From positions 30,515,501 through 30,579,500 of the forward strand of contig OY754465.1 in assembly GCA_963575645.1 (NCBI GenBank): 64,000 nucleotides of DNA, in the 5' to 3' direction. A model generated the notes under the pieces. That model was not told the DNA's origin. It saw nothing but the letters and a program-made list of their open reading frames with translations, and ran no database searches. A program made the position numbers and the translations under genes. This DNA comes from Xanthostigma xanthostigma. Its lineage: Eukaryota; Arthropoda; Insecta; Raphidioptera; Raphidiidae. The stretch's first letter is position 1. Each line of letters opens with the position of its first letter. Shown one piece after another: positions 25,124 to 38,310 of the stretch.

Positions 25124-28100
25124 TAAGTCTATTTACACTATAACATTCAGGTTTGGATCATTTTCTCAAAAGATAATGCAAACTGATCATTTCCTATTAT
25201 TTTCACGCAGACAAGAAGTATTTACATGCTTTATGACAATTAGGTGCAAATGAGTCCTAATAGGCATAATTGCTTTATTTCACAAAGGTAAGTCTATTTA
25301 CACTATAACACTCAGGTTTGGATCATTCTCTCATAAGAAAATGCAAACTGCAAATTTACTATCATTTTAACGCAGACAAGCAGTTTTTACATGCTTTATG
25401 ACAATTAGGGGCAAATGAGTCCTTATAGGCAAAATTGCTTTATTTCATAAAGGTAAGTCTATTTACACTATAACATTCAGGTTTGGATCATTCTCTCATA
25501 AGAAAATGCAAACTGCAAATTTACTATCATTTTAACGCAGACAAGCAGTATTTACATGCTTTACGACAATTAGGTGCAAATGAGTCTTTATAGGCAAAAT
25601 TGGTTTATTTCATGAGGGTAAGGCTATTTACACTATAACATTCAGGTTTGGATCATTCTATCATAAGAAAATGCAAACTGCATATTTACTATCATTTTCA
25701 CGCAGACAAGCAGTTTTTACATGCTTCACGACAATTGCGTGCAAATGTGTCCTTATAGGCAAAATTGCTTTATTTTACAAAGGTAAGTCTATTTACACTA
25801 TAACATTCAGGTTTGGATCATTCTCTCATAAGAAAATGCAAACTGCATATTAACCATTATTTTAACGCAGACAAGCAGTTTTTACATGCTTCACGACAAT
25901 TGAATGCAAATGAGTCCTTATAGGCAAAATTGCTTTATTTTACAAAGGTAAGTCTATTTACACTATAACATTCAGTTTTGGATCATTCTCTCATAAGAAA
26001 ATGCAATCTGCATATTAATCATTATTTTAACGCAGACAAGCAGTTTTTACATGCATCACGACAATTGCGTGCAAATGAGTCCTTATAGGCAAAATTGCTT
26101 TATTTTACAAAGGTAATTCTATTTACACTATAACATTCAGGTTTAGATCATTCTCTCATAAGAAAATGCAAACTGCATATTAACCATTATTTAAACGCAG
26201 ACAAGCAGTTTTTACATGCTTTACGACAATTAAGTGCTATTAAGTCTTTATAGGCAAAATTGCTTAATTTCATGAGGGTAAGTCTATTTACACTATAACA
26301 TTCAGGTTTGGATCATTCTCTCATAAGAAAATGCAAACTGCATATTTACTATCATTTTCACGCAGACAAGCAGTTTTTACATGCTTCACGACAATTGCGT
26401 GCAAATGAGTCCTTATAGGCAAAATTGCTTTATTTTAGAAAGGTAAGTCTATTTACACTATAACATTCAGGTTTGGATCATTCTCTCATAAGAAAATGCA
26501 AACTGCATATTTACTATCATTTTCACGCAGACAAGCAGTTTTTACATGCTTCACGACAATTGCGTGCAAATGAGTCCTTATAGGCAAAATTGCTTTATTT
26601 TACAAAGGTAAGTCTATTTACACTATAACATTCAGGTTTGGATCATTCTCTCATAAGAAAATGCAAACTGCATATTAACCATTATTTTAACGCATACAAG
26701 CAGTTTTTACATGCTTTATGACAATTAGGGGCAAATGAGTCCTTATAGGCAAAATTGCTTTATTTTATGAAGGTAAGTCTATTTACACTATAACATTCAG
26801 GTTTGGATCATTCTCTTACAAGAAAACCAAACTGCATATTAACCATTATATAAACGCAGACAAGCAGTTTTTACATGCTTTACGACAATTAGGTGCAAAT
26901 GAGTCCTTATAGGCAAAATTGCTTTATTTTACAAAGGTAAGTCTATTTTCACTATAACATTCAGGTTTGGATCATTCTCTCATAAGAAAATGCAAACTGC
27001 ATATTAACTATTATTTTAACGCATACAAGCAGTTTTTACATGCTTTACGACAATTAGGTGCAAATGAGTCTTTATAGGCAAAATTGGTTTATTTCATGAG
27101 GGTAAGTCTATTTACACTATAACATTCAGGTTTGGATCATTCTCTCATAAGAAAAAGCAAACTGCATATTTACTATCATTTTCACGCAGACAAGCAGTTT
27201 TTACATGCTTCACGACAATTGCGTGCAAATGAGTCCTTATAGGCAAAAATGCTTTATTTTACAAAGGTAAGTCTATTTACACTATAACATTCAGGTTTGG
27301 ATCATTCTCTCATAAGAAAATGCAAACTGCATATTAACCATTATTTTAACGCAGACAAGCAGTTTTTACATGCTTTACGACAATTAGGTGCAAATGAGTC
27401 TTTATAGGCAAAATTACTTTATTTCATGAGGGTAAGTCTATTTACACTATAACATTCAGGTTTGGATTATTTTCTCATAAGAAAATGCAAACTGCATATA
27501 AACCATTATTTTAACGCAGACAAGCAGTTTTTACATGGTTTACGACAATTAGGTGCAAATAAGTCCTTAAACCCAAAATTGTTTTATTTTACAAAGGTAA
27601 GTCTACTTTCACTATAACATTCAGGTTTGGATCAGTCTCTCATAAGAAAATGCAAACTGCATATTAACCATTATTTTAACGCAGACAAGCAGTTTTTACA
27701 TGCTTTACGACAATAAGGTGCTAATAAGTCCTTAAAGGCAAAATTGTTTTATTTCACAAAGGTAAGTCTACTTTCACTATAACATTCAGGTTTGGATCAT
27801 TCTCTCATAAGAAAATGCAAACTGCATATTAACCATTATTTTAACGCAGACAAGCAGTTTTTACATGCTTTATGACAATTAGGGGCAAATGAGTCCTTAT
27901 AGGCAAAATTGCTTTATTTCATGAAGGTATAACTATTAACACTATACCATTCAGGTTTGGATCATTCTCTCATAAGAAAATGCAAACTGCATATTAACCA
28001 TCATTTTAACGCAGACAAGCAGTTTTTACATGCATCACGACAATTGCGTGCAAAGGAGTCCTTATAGGCAAAATTGCTTTATTTTACAAAGGTAAGTCTA

Positions 28101-28535
28101 TTTACACTATAACCATTCAGGTTTGGATCATTCTCTCATAAGAAAATGCAAACTGCATATTAACCATTATTTAAACGCAGACAAGCAGTTTTTACATGCT
28201 TTACGACAATTAAGTGCAAATGAGTCTTTATAGGCAAAATTGCTTAATTTCATGAGGGTAAGTCTGTTTACACTATAACATTCAGGTTTGGATCATTCTC
28301 TCATAAGAAAATGCAAACTGCATATTTACTATCATTTTCACGCAGACAAGCAGTTTTTACATGCTTCACGACAATTGCGTGCAAATGAGTCCTTATAGGC
28401 AAAATTGCTTTATTTTACAAAGGTAAGTCTATTTACACTATAACATTCAGGTTTGGATCGTTCTCTCATAAGAAAATGCAAACTGCATATTAACCATTAT
28501 TTTAACGCAGACAAGCAGTTTTTACATGCTTTACG

Positions 28536-28800
28536 ACAATTAGGTGCAAATGAGTCCTTATAGGCAAAATTGCTTTATTTTACAAAGGTAAGTCTATTTT
28601 CACTATAACATTCAGGTTTGGATCATTCTCTCATAAGAAAATGCAAACTGCATATTAACCATTATTTAAACGCAGACAAGCAGTTTTTACATGCTTTACG
28701 ACAATTAGGTGCAAATGAGTCCTTATAGGCAAAATTGCTTTATTTTACAAAGGTAAGTCTATTTTTTTTATAACATTCAGGTTTGGATCATTCTCTCATA
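28536..28800. repeat. Substituted patch of subtype 4 units with a T8 run
   Basis: Where the aligned copies (about 4960-5224 and 51135-51399) have CATTTAGG, CACTATCACATTC and TATCACTTTCACG, this copy has plain subtype 4 bases (CAATTAGGTG, TTTTCACTATAAC and TTATTTAAACGC). A unique run of eight T at 28762-28769 replaces TTTTCACT. The offset to the left block stays at 23,576 on both sides, so length was conserved. This fits gene conversion from another unit better than an insertion or deletion. Confidence 0.65.
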
Positions 28801-31115
28801 AGAAAATGCAAACTGCATATTAACTATTATTTTAACGCATACAAGCAGTTTTTACAAGCTTTATGACAATTAGGTGCAAATGAGTCCTTATAAGCAAAAT
28901 TGCTTTATTTCATAAGGGTAAGTCTATTTACACTATAACATTCAGGTTTGGATCATTCGCTCATAAGAAAATGCAAACTGCATATTAACCATTATTTTAA
29001 CGCATACAAGCAGTTTTTACATGCTTTATGACAATTAGGGCCAAATGAGTCCTTATAGGCAAAATTGCTTTATTTCATGAAGGTAAGTCTATTTACACTA
29101 TAACATTCAGGTTTGGATCATTCTCTTATAAGAAAATGCAAACTGCATATTAACCATTATTTTAACGCTACAAGCAGTTTTTACATGCTTTATGACAATT
29201 AGGGGCAAATGAGTCCTTATAGGCAAAATTGCTTTATAACATGAAGGTAAGTCTATTTACACTATAACATTCAGGTTTGGATCATTCTCTCATAAGAAAA
29301 TGCAAACTGCATATTAACCATTATTTTAACGCAGACAAGCAGTTTTTACATGCTTCACGACAATTGCGTGCAAATGAGTCCTTATAGGCAATATTGCTTT
29401 ATTTTACACAGGTAAGTTTATTTACACTATAACATTCAGGTTTGGATCATTCTCTCATAAGAAAATGCAAACTGCATATTAACCATTATTTTAACGCAGA
29501 CAAGCAGTTTTTACATGCTTTACGACAATTAGGTGCAAATGAGTCTTTATAGGCAAAATTGCTTTATTTTATGAGGGTAAGTCTATTTACACTATAACAT
29601 TCAGGTTTGGATCATTCTCTCATAAGAAATAGCAAACTGCATATTTACTATCATTTTCACGCAGACAAGCAGTTTTTACATGCTTCACGACAATTGCGTG
29701 CAAATGAGTCCTTATAGGCAAAATTGCTTTATTTTACAAAGGTAAGTCTATTTACACTATAACATTCAGGTTTGGATCATTCTCTCATAAGAAAATGCAA
29801 ACTGCATATTAACCATTATTTTAACGCATACAAGCAGTTTTTACATGCTTTATGACAATTAGGGGCAAATGAGTCCTTATAGGCAAAATTGCTTTATTTT
29901 ATGAAGGTAAGTCTATTTACACTATAACATTCAGGTTTGGATCATTCTCTCATAAGAAAATGCAAACTGCATATTAACCATTATTTTAACGCAGACAAGC
30001 AGTTTTTACATGCTTTACGACAATTAGGTGCAAATGAGTCCTTATAGGCAAAATTGCTTTACTTTACAAAGGTAAGTTTACTTAAACTATAACATTCAGG
30101 TTTGGATCATTCTCTCATAAGAAAATGCAAACTTCATATTAACCATTATTTTAACGCAGACAAGCAGTTTTTACATGCTTTACGACAATTAGGTGCAAAT
30201 GAGTCCTTATAGGCAAAATTGCTTTACTTTACAAAGGTAAGTTTACTTAAACTATAACATTCAGGTTTGGATCATTCTCTCATAAGAAAATGCAAACTGC
30301 ATATTAACCATTATTTTAACGCAAACAAGCAGTTTTTACATGCTTTACGACAATTAGGTGCAAATGAGTCTTTATAGGCAAAATTGCTTTATTTCATGAG
30401 GTTAAGTCTATTTACACTATAACATTCAGGTTTGGATCATTCTCTCATAAGAAAATGCAAACTGCATATTTACTATCATTTAAACGCATAGAAGCAGTTT
30501 TTACATGCTTTATGACAATTAGGTGCAAATGAGTCTTTATAGGCAAAATTGCTTTATTTCATGAGGGTAAGTCTATTTACACTATAACATTTAGGTTTGG
30601 ATCATTCTCTCATAAGAAAATTCAAACTGCATATTAACCATTATTTTAACGCTGACAAGCAGTTTTTACATGCTTTACGACAATTAGGTGCAAATGAGTC
30701 TTTATAGGCAAAATAGCTTTATTTCATGAGGGTAAGTCTATTTACACTATAACATTCAGGTTTGGATCATTCTCTCATAAGAAAATGCAAACTGCATATT
30801 AACCATTATTTTAACGCATACAAGCAGTTTTTACATGCTTTATGACAATTAGGGGCAAATGAGTCCTTATAGGCAAAATTGCTTTATTTTATGAAGGCAA
30901 GTCTATTTACACTATAACATTCAGGTTTGGATCATTCTCTCATAAGAAAATGCAATCTGCATATTAATCATTATTTTAACGCAGACAAGCAGTTTTTACA
31001 TGCATCACGACAATTGCGTGCAAACAAGTCCTTATAGGCAAAATTGCTTTATTTTACAAAGGTAAGTCTATTTAGACTATAACATTCAGGTTTGGATCAT
31101 TCTCTCATAAGAAAA

Positions 31116-31775
31116 TGCAAACTGCATATTAACCATTATTTAAACGCAGACAAGCAGTTTTTACATGCTTTACGACAATTAAGTGCAATTAAGTCTTTAT
31201 AGGCAAAAATGCTTAATTTCATGAGGGTAAGTCTATTTACACTATAACATTCAGGTTTGGATCATTCTCTCATAAGAAAATGCAAACTGCATATTTACTA
31301 TCATTTTCACGCAGACAAGCAGTTTTTACATGCTTCACGACAATTTTGTGCAAATGAGTCCTTATAGGCAAAATTGCTTTATTTTAGAAAGGTAAGTCTA
31401 TTTACACTATAACATTCAGGTTTGGATCATTCTCTCATAAGAAAATGCAAACTGCATATTAACCATTATTTAAACGCAGACAAGCAGTTTTTACATGCTT
31501 TACGACAATTAAGTGCAATTAAGTCTTTATAGGCAAAATTGCTTAATTTCATGAGGGTAAGTCTATTTACACTATAACATTCAGGTTTGGATCATTCTCT
31601 CATAAGAAAATGCAAACTGCATATTTACTATCATTTTCACGCAGACAAGCAGTTTTTACATGCTTCACGACAATTTTGTGCAAATGAGTCCTTATAGGCA
31701 AAATTGCTTTATTTTAGAAAGGTAAGTCTATTTACACTATAACATTCAGGTTTGGATCATTCTCTCATAAGAAAA
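31116..31775. repeat. 330-bp dimer duplicated in tandem
   Basis: CAATTTTGTG at 31341 recurs at 31671, and the two-unit blocks 31116-31445 and 31446-31775 are nearly identical. One visible difference is GGCAAAAATGC versus GGCAAAATTGC. The duplication is also present in the distant copy at about 53715-54374 (offset 22,599), with the same difference. It therefore predates the 6.5-kb block duplication. Confidence 0.75.
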
Positions 31776-33945
31776 TGCAAACTGCATATTTACTATCATT
31801 TTCACGCAGACAAGCAGTTTTTACATGCTTCACGACAATTGCGTGCAAATGAGTCCTTATAGGAAAAATTGCTTTATTTTACAAAGGTAAGTCTATTTAC
31901 ACTATATCATTCAGGTTTGGATCATTCTCTCATAAAAAAATGCAAACTGCATATTAACCATTATTTTAACGCATACAAGCAGTTTTTACATGCTTTATGA
32001 CAATTAGGGGCAAATGAGTCCTTATAGGCAAAATTGCTTTATTTTATAAAGGTAAGTCTATTTACACTATAACATTCAGGTTTGGATCATTCTCTTACAA
32101 GAAAACCAAACTGCATATTAACCATTATTTAAACGCAGACAAGCAGTTTTTACATGCTTTACGACAATTAGGTGCAAATGAGTCCTTATAGGCAAAATTG
32201 CTTTATTTTACAAAGGTAAGTCTATTTTCACTATAACATTCAGGTTTGGATCATTCTCTCATTAGAAAATGCAAACTGCAATTAACTGTTATTTTAACGC
32301 ATACAAGCAGTTTTTACAAGCTTTATGACAATTAGGTGCAAATGAGTCTTTATAAGCAAAATTGCTTTATTTTATGAGGGTAAGTCTATTTACACTATAA
32401 CATTCCGGTTTGGATCATTCGCTCATAAGAAAATGCAAACTGCATATTTACTATCATTTTTACGCATACAAGCAGTTTTTACATGCTTTATGACAATTAG
32501 GTGCAAATGAGTCTTTATAGGCAAAATTGCTTTATTTCATGAAGGTAATTCTATTTACACTATTACATTCAGGTTTGGATCATTCTCTCATAAGAAAATG
32601 CAAACTGCATATTAACCATTATTTTAACGCATACAAGCAGTTTTTACATGCTTTATGACAATTAGGGCCAAATGAGTCCTTATAGGCAAAATTGCTTTAT
32701 TTCATGAAGGTAAGTCTATTTACACTATAATATTCAGGTTTGGATCATTCTCTCATAAGAAAATGCAAACTGCATATTAACCATTATTTTAACGCTACAA
32801 GCAGTTTTTACATGCTTTATGACAATTAGGGGCAAATGAGTCCTTATAGGCAAAATTGCTTTATATCATGAAGGCAAGTCTATTTACACTATAACATTCA
32901 GGTTTGGATCATTCTCTCATAAGAAAATGCAAACTGCTTATTAACAATTATTTTAACGCAGACAATCAGTTTTTACATGCTTCACGACAATTGCGTGCAA
33001 ATGAGTCCTTATAGGCAAAATTGCTTTATTTTACAAAGGTAAGTCTATTTACACTATAACATTCAGGTTTGGATCGTTCTCTCATAAGAAAATGCAAACT
33101 GCATATTAACCATTATTTTAACGCAGACAAGCAGTTTTTACATGCTTTACGACATTTAGGTGCAAATGAGTCTTTATAGGCAAAATTGCTTTATTTCATG
33201 AGGGTAAGTCTATTCACACTATCACATTCAGGTTTGGATCATTCTCTCATAAGAAAATGCAAACTGCATATTTACTATCACTTTCACGCAGACAAGCAGT
33301 TTTTACATGCTTCACGACAATTGCGTGCAAATGAGTCCTTATAGGCAAAATTGCTTTATTTTACAAAGGTTAGTCTATTTGCACTATAACATTCAGGTTT
33401 GGATCATTCTCTCATAAGAAAATGCAAACTGCATATTAACTATTATTTTAACGCATACAAGCAGTTTTTACAAGCTTTATGACAATTAGGTGCAAATGAG
33501 TCCTTATAAGCAAAATTGCTTTATTTCATAAGGGTAAGTCTATTTACACTATAACATTCAGGTTTGGATCATTCGCTTATAAGAAAATGCAAACTGCATA
33601 TTAACCATTATTTTAACGCTACAAGCAGTTTTTACATGCTTTATGACAATTAGGGGCAAATGAGTCCTTATAGGCAAAATTGCTTTATATCATGAAGGTA
33701 AGTCTATTTTAACTATAACATTCAGGTTTGGATCATTCTCTCATAAGAAAATGCAAACTGCATATTAACCATTATTTTAACGCAAACAAGCAGTTTTTAC
33801 ATGCTTCACGACAATTGCGTGCAAATGAGTCCTTATAGGCAATATTGCTTTATTTTACACAGGTAAGTTTATTTACACTATAACATTCAGGTTTGGATCA
33901 TTCTCTCATAAGAAAATGCAAACTGCATATTAACCATTATTTTAA

Positions 33946-34300
33946 CGCATACAAGCAGTTTTTACATGCTTTATGACAATTAGGGGCAAATGAGTCCTTA
34001 TAGGCAAAATTGCTTTATTTTATGAAGGTAAGTCTATTTACACTATAACATTCAGGTTTGGATCATTCTCTCATAAGAAAATGCAAACTGCATATTAACC
34101 ATTATTTAAACGCAGACAAGCAGTTTTTACATGCTTTATGTCAATTAGGGGCAAATGAGTCCTTATAAGCAAAATTGCTTTATTTCATGAAGGTTAGTCT
34201 ATTTACACTATAACATTCAGGTTTGGATCATTCTCTCATAAGAAAATGCAAACTGCATATTAACCATTATTTTAACGCAGACAAGCAGTTTTTACATGCT
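33946..34300. repeat. Junction stretch between two HOR blocks
   Basis: Two to three subtype 3 and 4 units, including TTATGTCAATTAGGGG and CTTATAAGC, lie between the end of the 27410-33945 block and the start of the 34300-38310 block. Resembling units lie near 42535-42760. No unique sequence is present. Confidence 0.5.
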
Positions 34301-37300
34301 TCACGACAATTGCGTGCAAATGAGTCCTTATAGGCAAAATTGCTTTATTTTATGAAGGTAAGTCTATTTACACTATAACATTCAGGTTTGGATCATTCTC
34401 TCATAAGAAAATGCAAGCTGCATATTAACCATTATTTAAACGCAGACAAGCAGTTTTTACATGCTTTACGACAATGAGGGGCAAATGAGTCCTTATAGGC
34501 AAAATTGCTTTATTTTATGAAGGTAAGTCTATTTACACTATAACATTCAGGTTTGGATCATTCTCTCACAAGAAAATGCAAACTGCATATTAACCATTAT
34601 TTAAACGCAGACAAGCAGTTTTTACATGCTTTACGACAATTAGGTGCAAATGAGTCCTTATAGGCAAAATTGCTTTATTTTACAAAGGTAAGTCTATTTA
34701 CACTATCACATTTAGGTTTGGATCGTTCTCTCATAAGAAAATGCAAACTGCATATTAACCATTATTTTAACGCAGACAAGCAGTTTTTACATGCTTTACG
34801 ACAATTAGGTGCAAATGAGTCTTTATAGGCAAAATTGCTTTATTTCATGAGGATAAGTCTATTCACACTATCACATTCAGGTTTGGATCATTCTCTCATA
34901 AGAAAATGCAAACTGCAAATTTACTATCATTTTCACGCAGACAAGCAGTTTTTACATGCTTCACGACAATTGCGTGCAAATGAGTCCTTATAGGCAAAAT
35001 TGCTTTATTTTACAAAGGTAAGTCTATTTACACTATAACATTCAGGTTTGGATCATTTTCTCAAAAGATAATGCAAACTGATCATTTCCTATTATTTTCA
35101 CGCAGACAAGAAGTATTTACATGCTTTATGACAATTAGGTGCAAATGAGTTCTAATAGGCATAATTGCTTTATTTCACAAAGGTAAGTCTATTTACACTA
35201 TAACACTCAGGTTTGGATCATTCTCTCATAAGAAAATGCAAACTGCAAATTTACTATCATTTTAACGCAGACAAGCAGTTTTTACATGCTTTATGACAAT
35301 TAGGGGCAAATGAGTCCTTATAGGCAAAATTGCTTTATTTCATGAAGGTAAGTCTATTTACACTATAACATTCAGGTTTGGATCATTCTCTCATAAGAAA
35401 ATGCAAACTGCAAATTTTCTATCATTTTAACGCAGACAAGCAGTATTTACATGCTTTACGACAATTAGGTGCAAATGAGTCTTTATAGGCAAAATTGGTT
35501 TATTTCATGAGGGTAAGTCTATTTACACTATAACATTCAGGTTTGGATCATTCTCTCATAAGAAAATGCAAACTGCATATTTACTATCATTTTCACGCAG
35601 ACAAGCAGTTTTTACATGCTTCACGACAATTGCGTGCAAATGTGTCCTTATAGGCAAAATTGCTTTATTTTACAAAGGTAAGTCTATTTACACTATAACA
35701 TTCAGGTTTGGATCATTCTCTCATAAGAAAATGCAAACTGCATATTAACCATTATTTTAACGCAGACAAGCAGTTTTTACATGCTTCACGACAATTGAAT
35801 GCAAATGAGTCCTTATAGGCAAAATTGCTTTATTTTACAAAAGTAAGTCTATTTACACTATAACATTCAGTTTTGGATCATTCTCTCATAAGAAAATGCA
35901 ATCTGCATATTAATCATTATTTTAACGCAGACAAGCAGTTTTTACATGCATCACGACAATTGCGTGCAAATGAGTCCTTATAGGCAAAATTGCTTTATTT
36001 TACAAAGGTAAGTCTATTTACACAATAACATTCAGGTTTGGATCATTCTCTCATAAGAAAATGCAAACTGCATATTAACCATTATTTAAACGCAGACAAG
36101 CAGTTTTTACATGCTTTACGACAATTAAGTGCAATTAAGTCTTTATAGGCAAAATTGCTTAATTTCATGAGGGTAAGTCTATTTACACTATAACATTCAG
36201 GTTTGGATCATTCTCTCATAAGAAAATGCAAACTGCATATTTACTATCATTTTCACGCAGACAAGCAGTTTTTACATGCTTCACGACAATTGCGTGCAAA
36301 TGAGTCCTTATAGGCAAAATTGCTTTATTTTAGAAAGGTAAGTCTATTTACACTATAACATTCAGGTTTGGATCATTCTCTCATAAGAAAATGCAAACTG
36401 CATATTTACTATCATTTTCACGCAGACAAGCAGTTTTTACATGCTTCACGACAATTGCGTGCAAATGAGTCCTTATAGGCAAAATTGCTTTATTTTACAA
36501 AGGTAAGTCTATTTACACTATAACATTCAGGTTTGGATCATTCTCTCATAAGAAAATGCAAACTGCATATTATACATTATTTTAACGCATACAAGCAGTT
36601 TTTACATGCTTTATGACAATTAGGGGCAAATGAGTCTTTATAGGCATAATTGCTTTATTTCATGAAGGTAAGTCTATTTACACTATAACATTCAGGTTTG
36701 GATCATTCTCTCATAAGAAAATGCAAACTGCATATTAACCATTATTTTAACGCTGACAAGCAGTTTTTACATGCTTTACGACAATTAGGTGCAAATGAGT
36801 CCTTATAGGCAAAATTGCTTTATTTTACAAAATTAAGTCTATTTTGACTATAACATTCAGGTTTGGATCATTCTCTTATAAGAAAATGCAAACTGCAATT
36901 AACTGTTATTTTAACGCATACAAGCAGTTTTTACAAGCTTTATGACAATTAGGTGCAAATGAGTCTTTATAGGCAAAATTGCTTTATTTCATGAAGGTAA
37001 GTCTATTTACGCTATTACATTCAGGTTTGGATCATTCTCTCATAAGAAAATGCAAACTGCATATTAACCATTATTTTAACGCTACAAGCAGTTTTTACAA
37101 GCTTTATGACAATTAGGGGCAAATGAGTCCTTATAGGCAAAATTGCTTTATATCATGAAGGCAAGTCTATTTACACTATAACATTCAGGTTTGGATCATT
37201 CTCTCATAAGAAAATGCAAACTGCTTATTAACAATTATTTTAACGCAGACAAGCAGTTTTTACATGCTTTACGACAATTGCGTGCAAATGAGTCCTTATA

Positions 37301-38310
37301 GGCAAAATTGCTTTATTTTACAAAGGTTAGTTTATTTACACTATAACATTCAGGTTTGGATCATTCTCTCATAAGAAAATGCAAACTGCATATTAACCAT
37401 TATTTTAACGCAGACAAGCAGTTTTTACATGCTTTACGACAATTAGGTGCAAATGAGTCTTTATAGGCAAAATTGCTTTATTTCATGAGGGTAAGTCTAT
37501 TTACACTATAAAATTCAGGTTTGGATCATTCTCTCATAAGAAAATGCAAACTGCATATTTACTATCATTTTCACGCAGACAAGCAGTTTTTACATGCTTC
37601 ACGACAATTGCGTGCAAATGAGTCCTTATAGGCAAAATTGCTTTATTTTACAAAGGTAAGTCTATTTACACTATAACATTCAGGTTTGGATCATTCTCTC
37701 ATAAGAAAATGCAAACTGCATATTAACCATTATTTTAACGCATACAAGCTGTTTTTACATGCTTTATGACAATTAGGGGCAAATGAGTCCTTATAGGCAA
37801 AATTGCTTTATTTTATGAAGGTAAGTCTATTTACACTATAACATTCAGGTTTGGATCATTCTCTCATAAGAAAATGCAAACTGCATATTAACCATTATTT
37901 AAACGCAGACAAGCAGTTTTTACATGCTTTACGACAATAAGGTGCAAATGAGTCCTTATAGGCAAAATTGCCTTATTTTACAAAGGTTAGTCTATTTTCA
38001 CTATAACATTCAGGTTTGGATCATTCTCTCATAAGAAAATGCAAACTGCTTATTAACAATTATTTTAACGCAGACAAGCAGTTTTTACATGCTTTACGAC
38101 AATTGCGTGCAAATGAGTCCTTATAGGCAAAATTGCTTTATTTTACAAAGGTTAGTTTATTTACACTATAACATTCAGGTTTGGATCATTCTCTCATAAG
38201 AAAATGCAAACTGCATATTAACCATTATTTTAACGCAGACAAGCAGTTTTTACATGCTTTACGACAATTAGGTGCAAATGAGTCTTTATAGGCAAAATTG
38301 CTTTATATCA
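34300..38310. repeat. HOR block copying 14000-18035
   Basis: The offset is 20,445 from about 34417 to 36875. It drops by 165 to 20,280 after a one-unit loss near 36965, then becomes 20,284 because this copy has the 4 bases (ACAT) missing near 16973. Markers in order are ACAATGAGG, the diverged unit (35072), CAAATTTTC, the TGT variant (open frame at 35566), GCAATCTGC, CATATTATACATT, CTGACAAG and CAAGCTG. The absence of the 4-bp deletion suggests this copy split off before that deletion or came from a sister lacking it. Confidence 0.8.

Larger units (their letters stand above)
25124..33945. repeat. HOR block copying the left block, then new material
   Basis: From 23412 to about 25680 the sequence follows 1-2270 at offset 23,411. 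From 25901 to about 30925 it follows 2325-7349 at offset 23,576, including CCAAACTGC (26827) and the single 10-mer. From about 30950 it moves to units with GCAATCTGC, CAAACAAGTCC, CAATTTTGTG and GCAATTAACTG. A patch near 28536-28769 does not match, although the offset on both sides is unchanged. 27410-33945 is itself copied at 50009-56544. Confidence 0.75.

Noticed and set aside
28762..28769. T8 run as a pol III terminator
   Set aside because: It is unique in position, there is no upstream box A/B, and it sits in a patch best explained by conversion or a sequencing or assembly problem.
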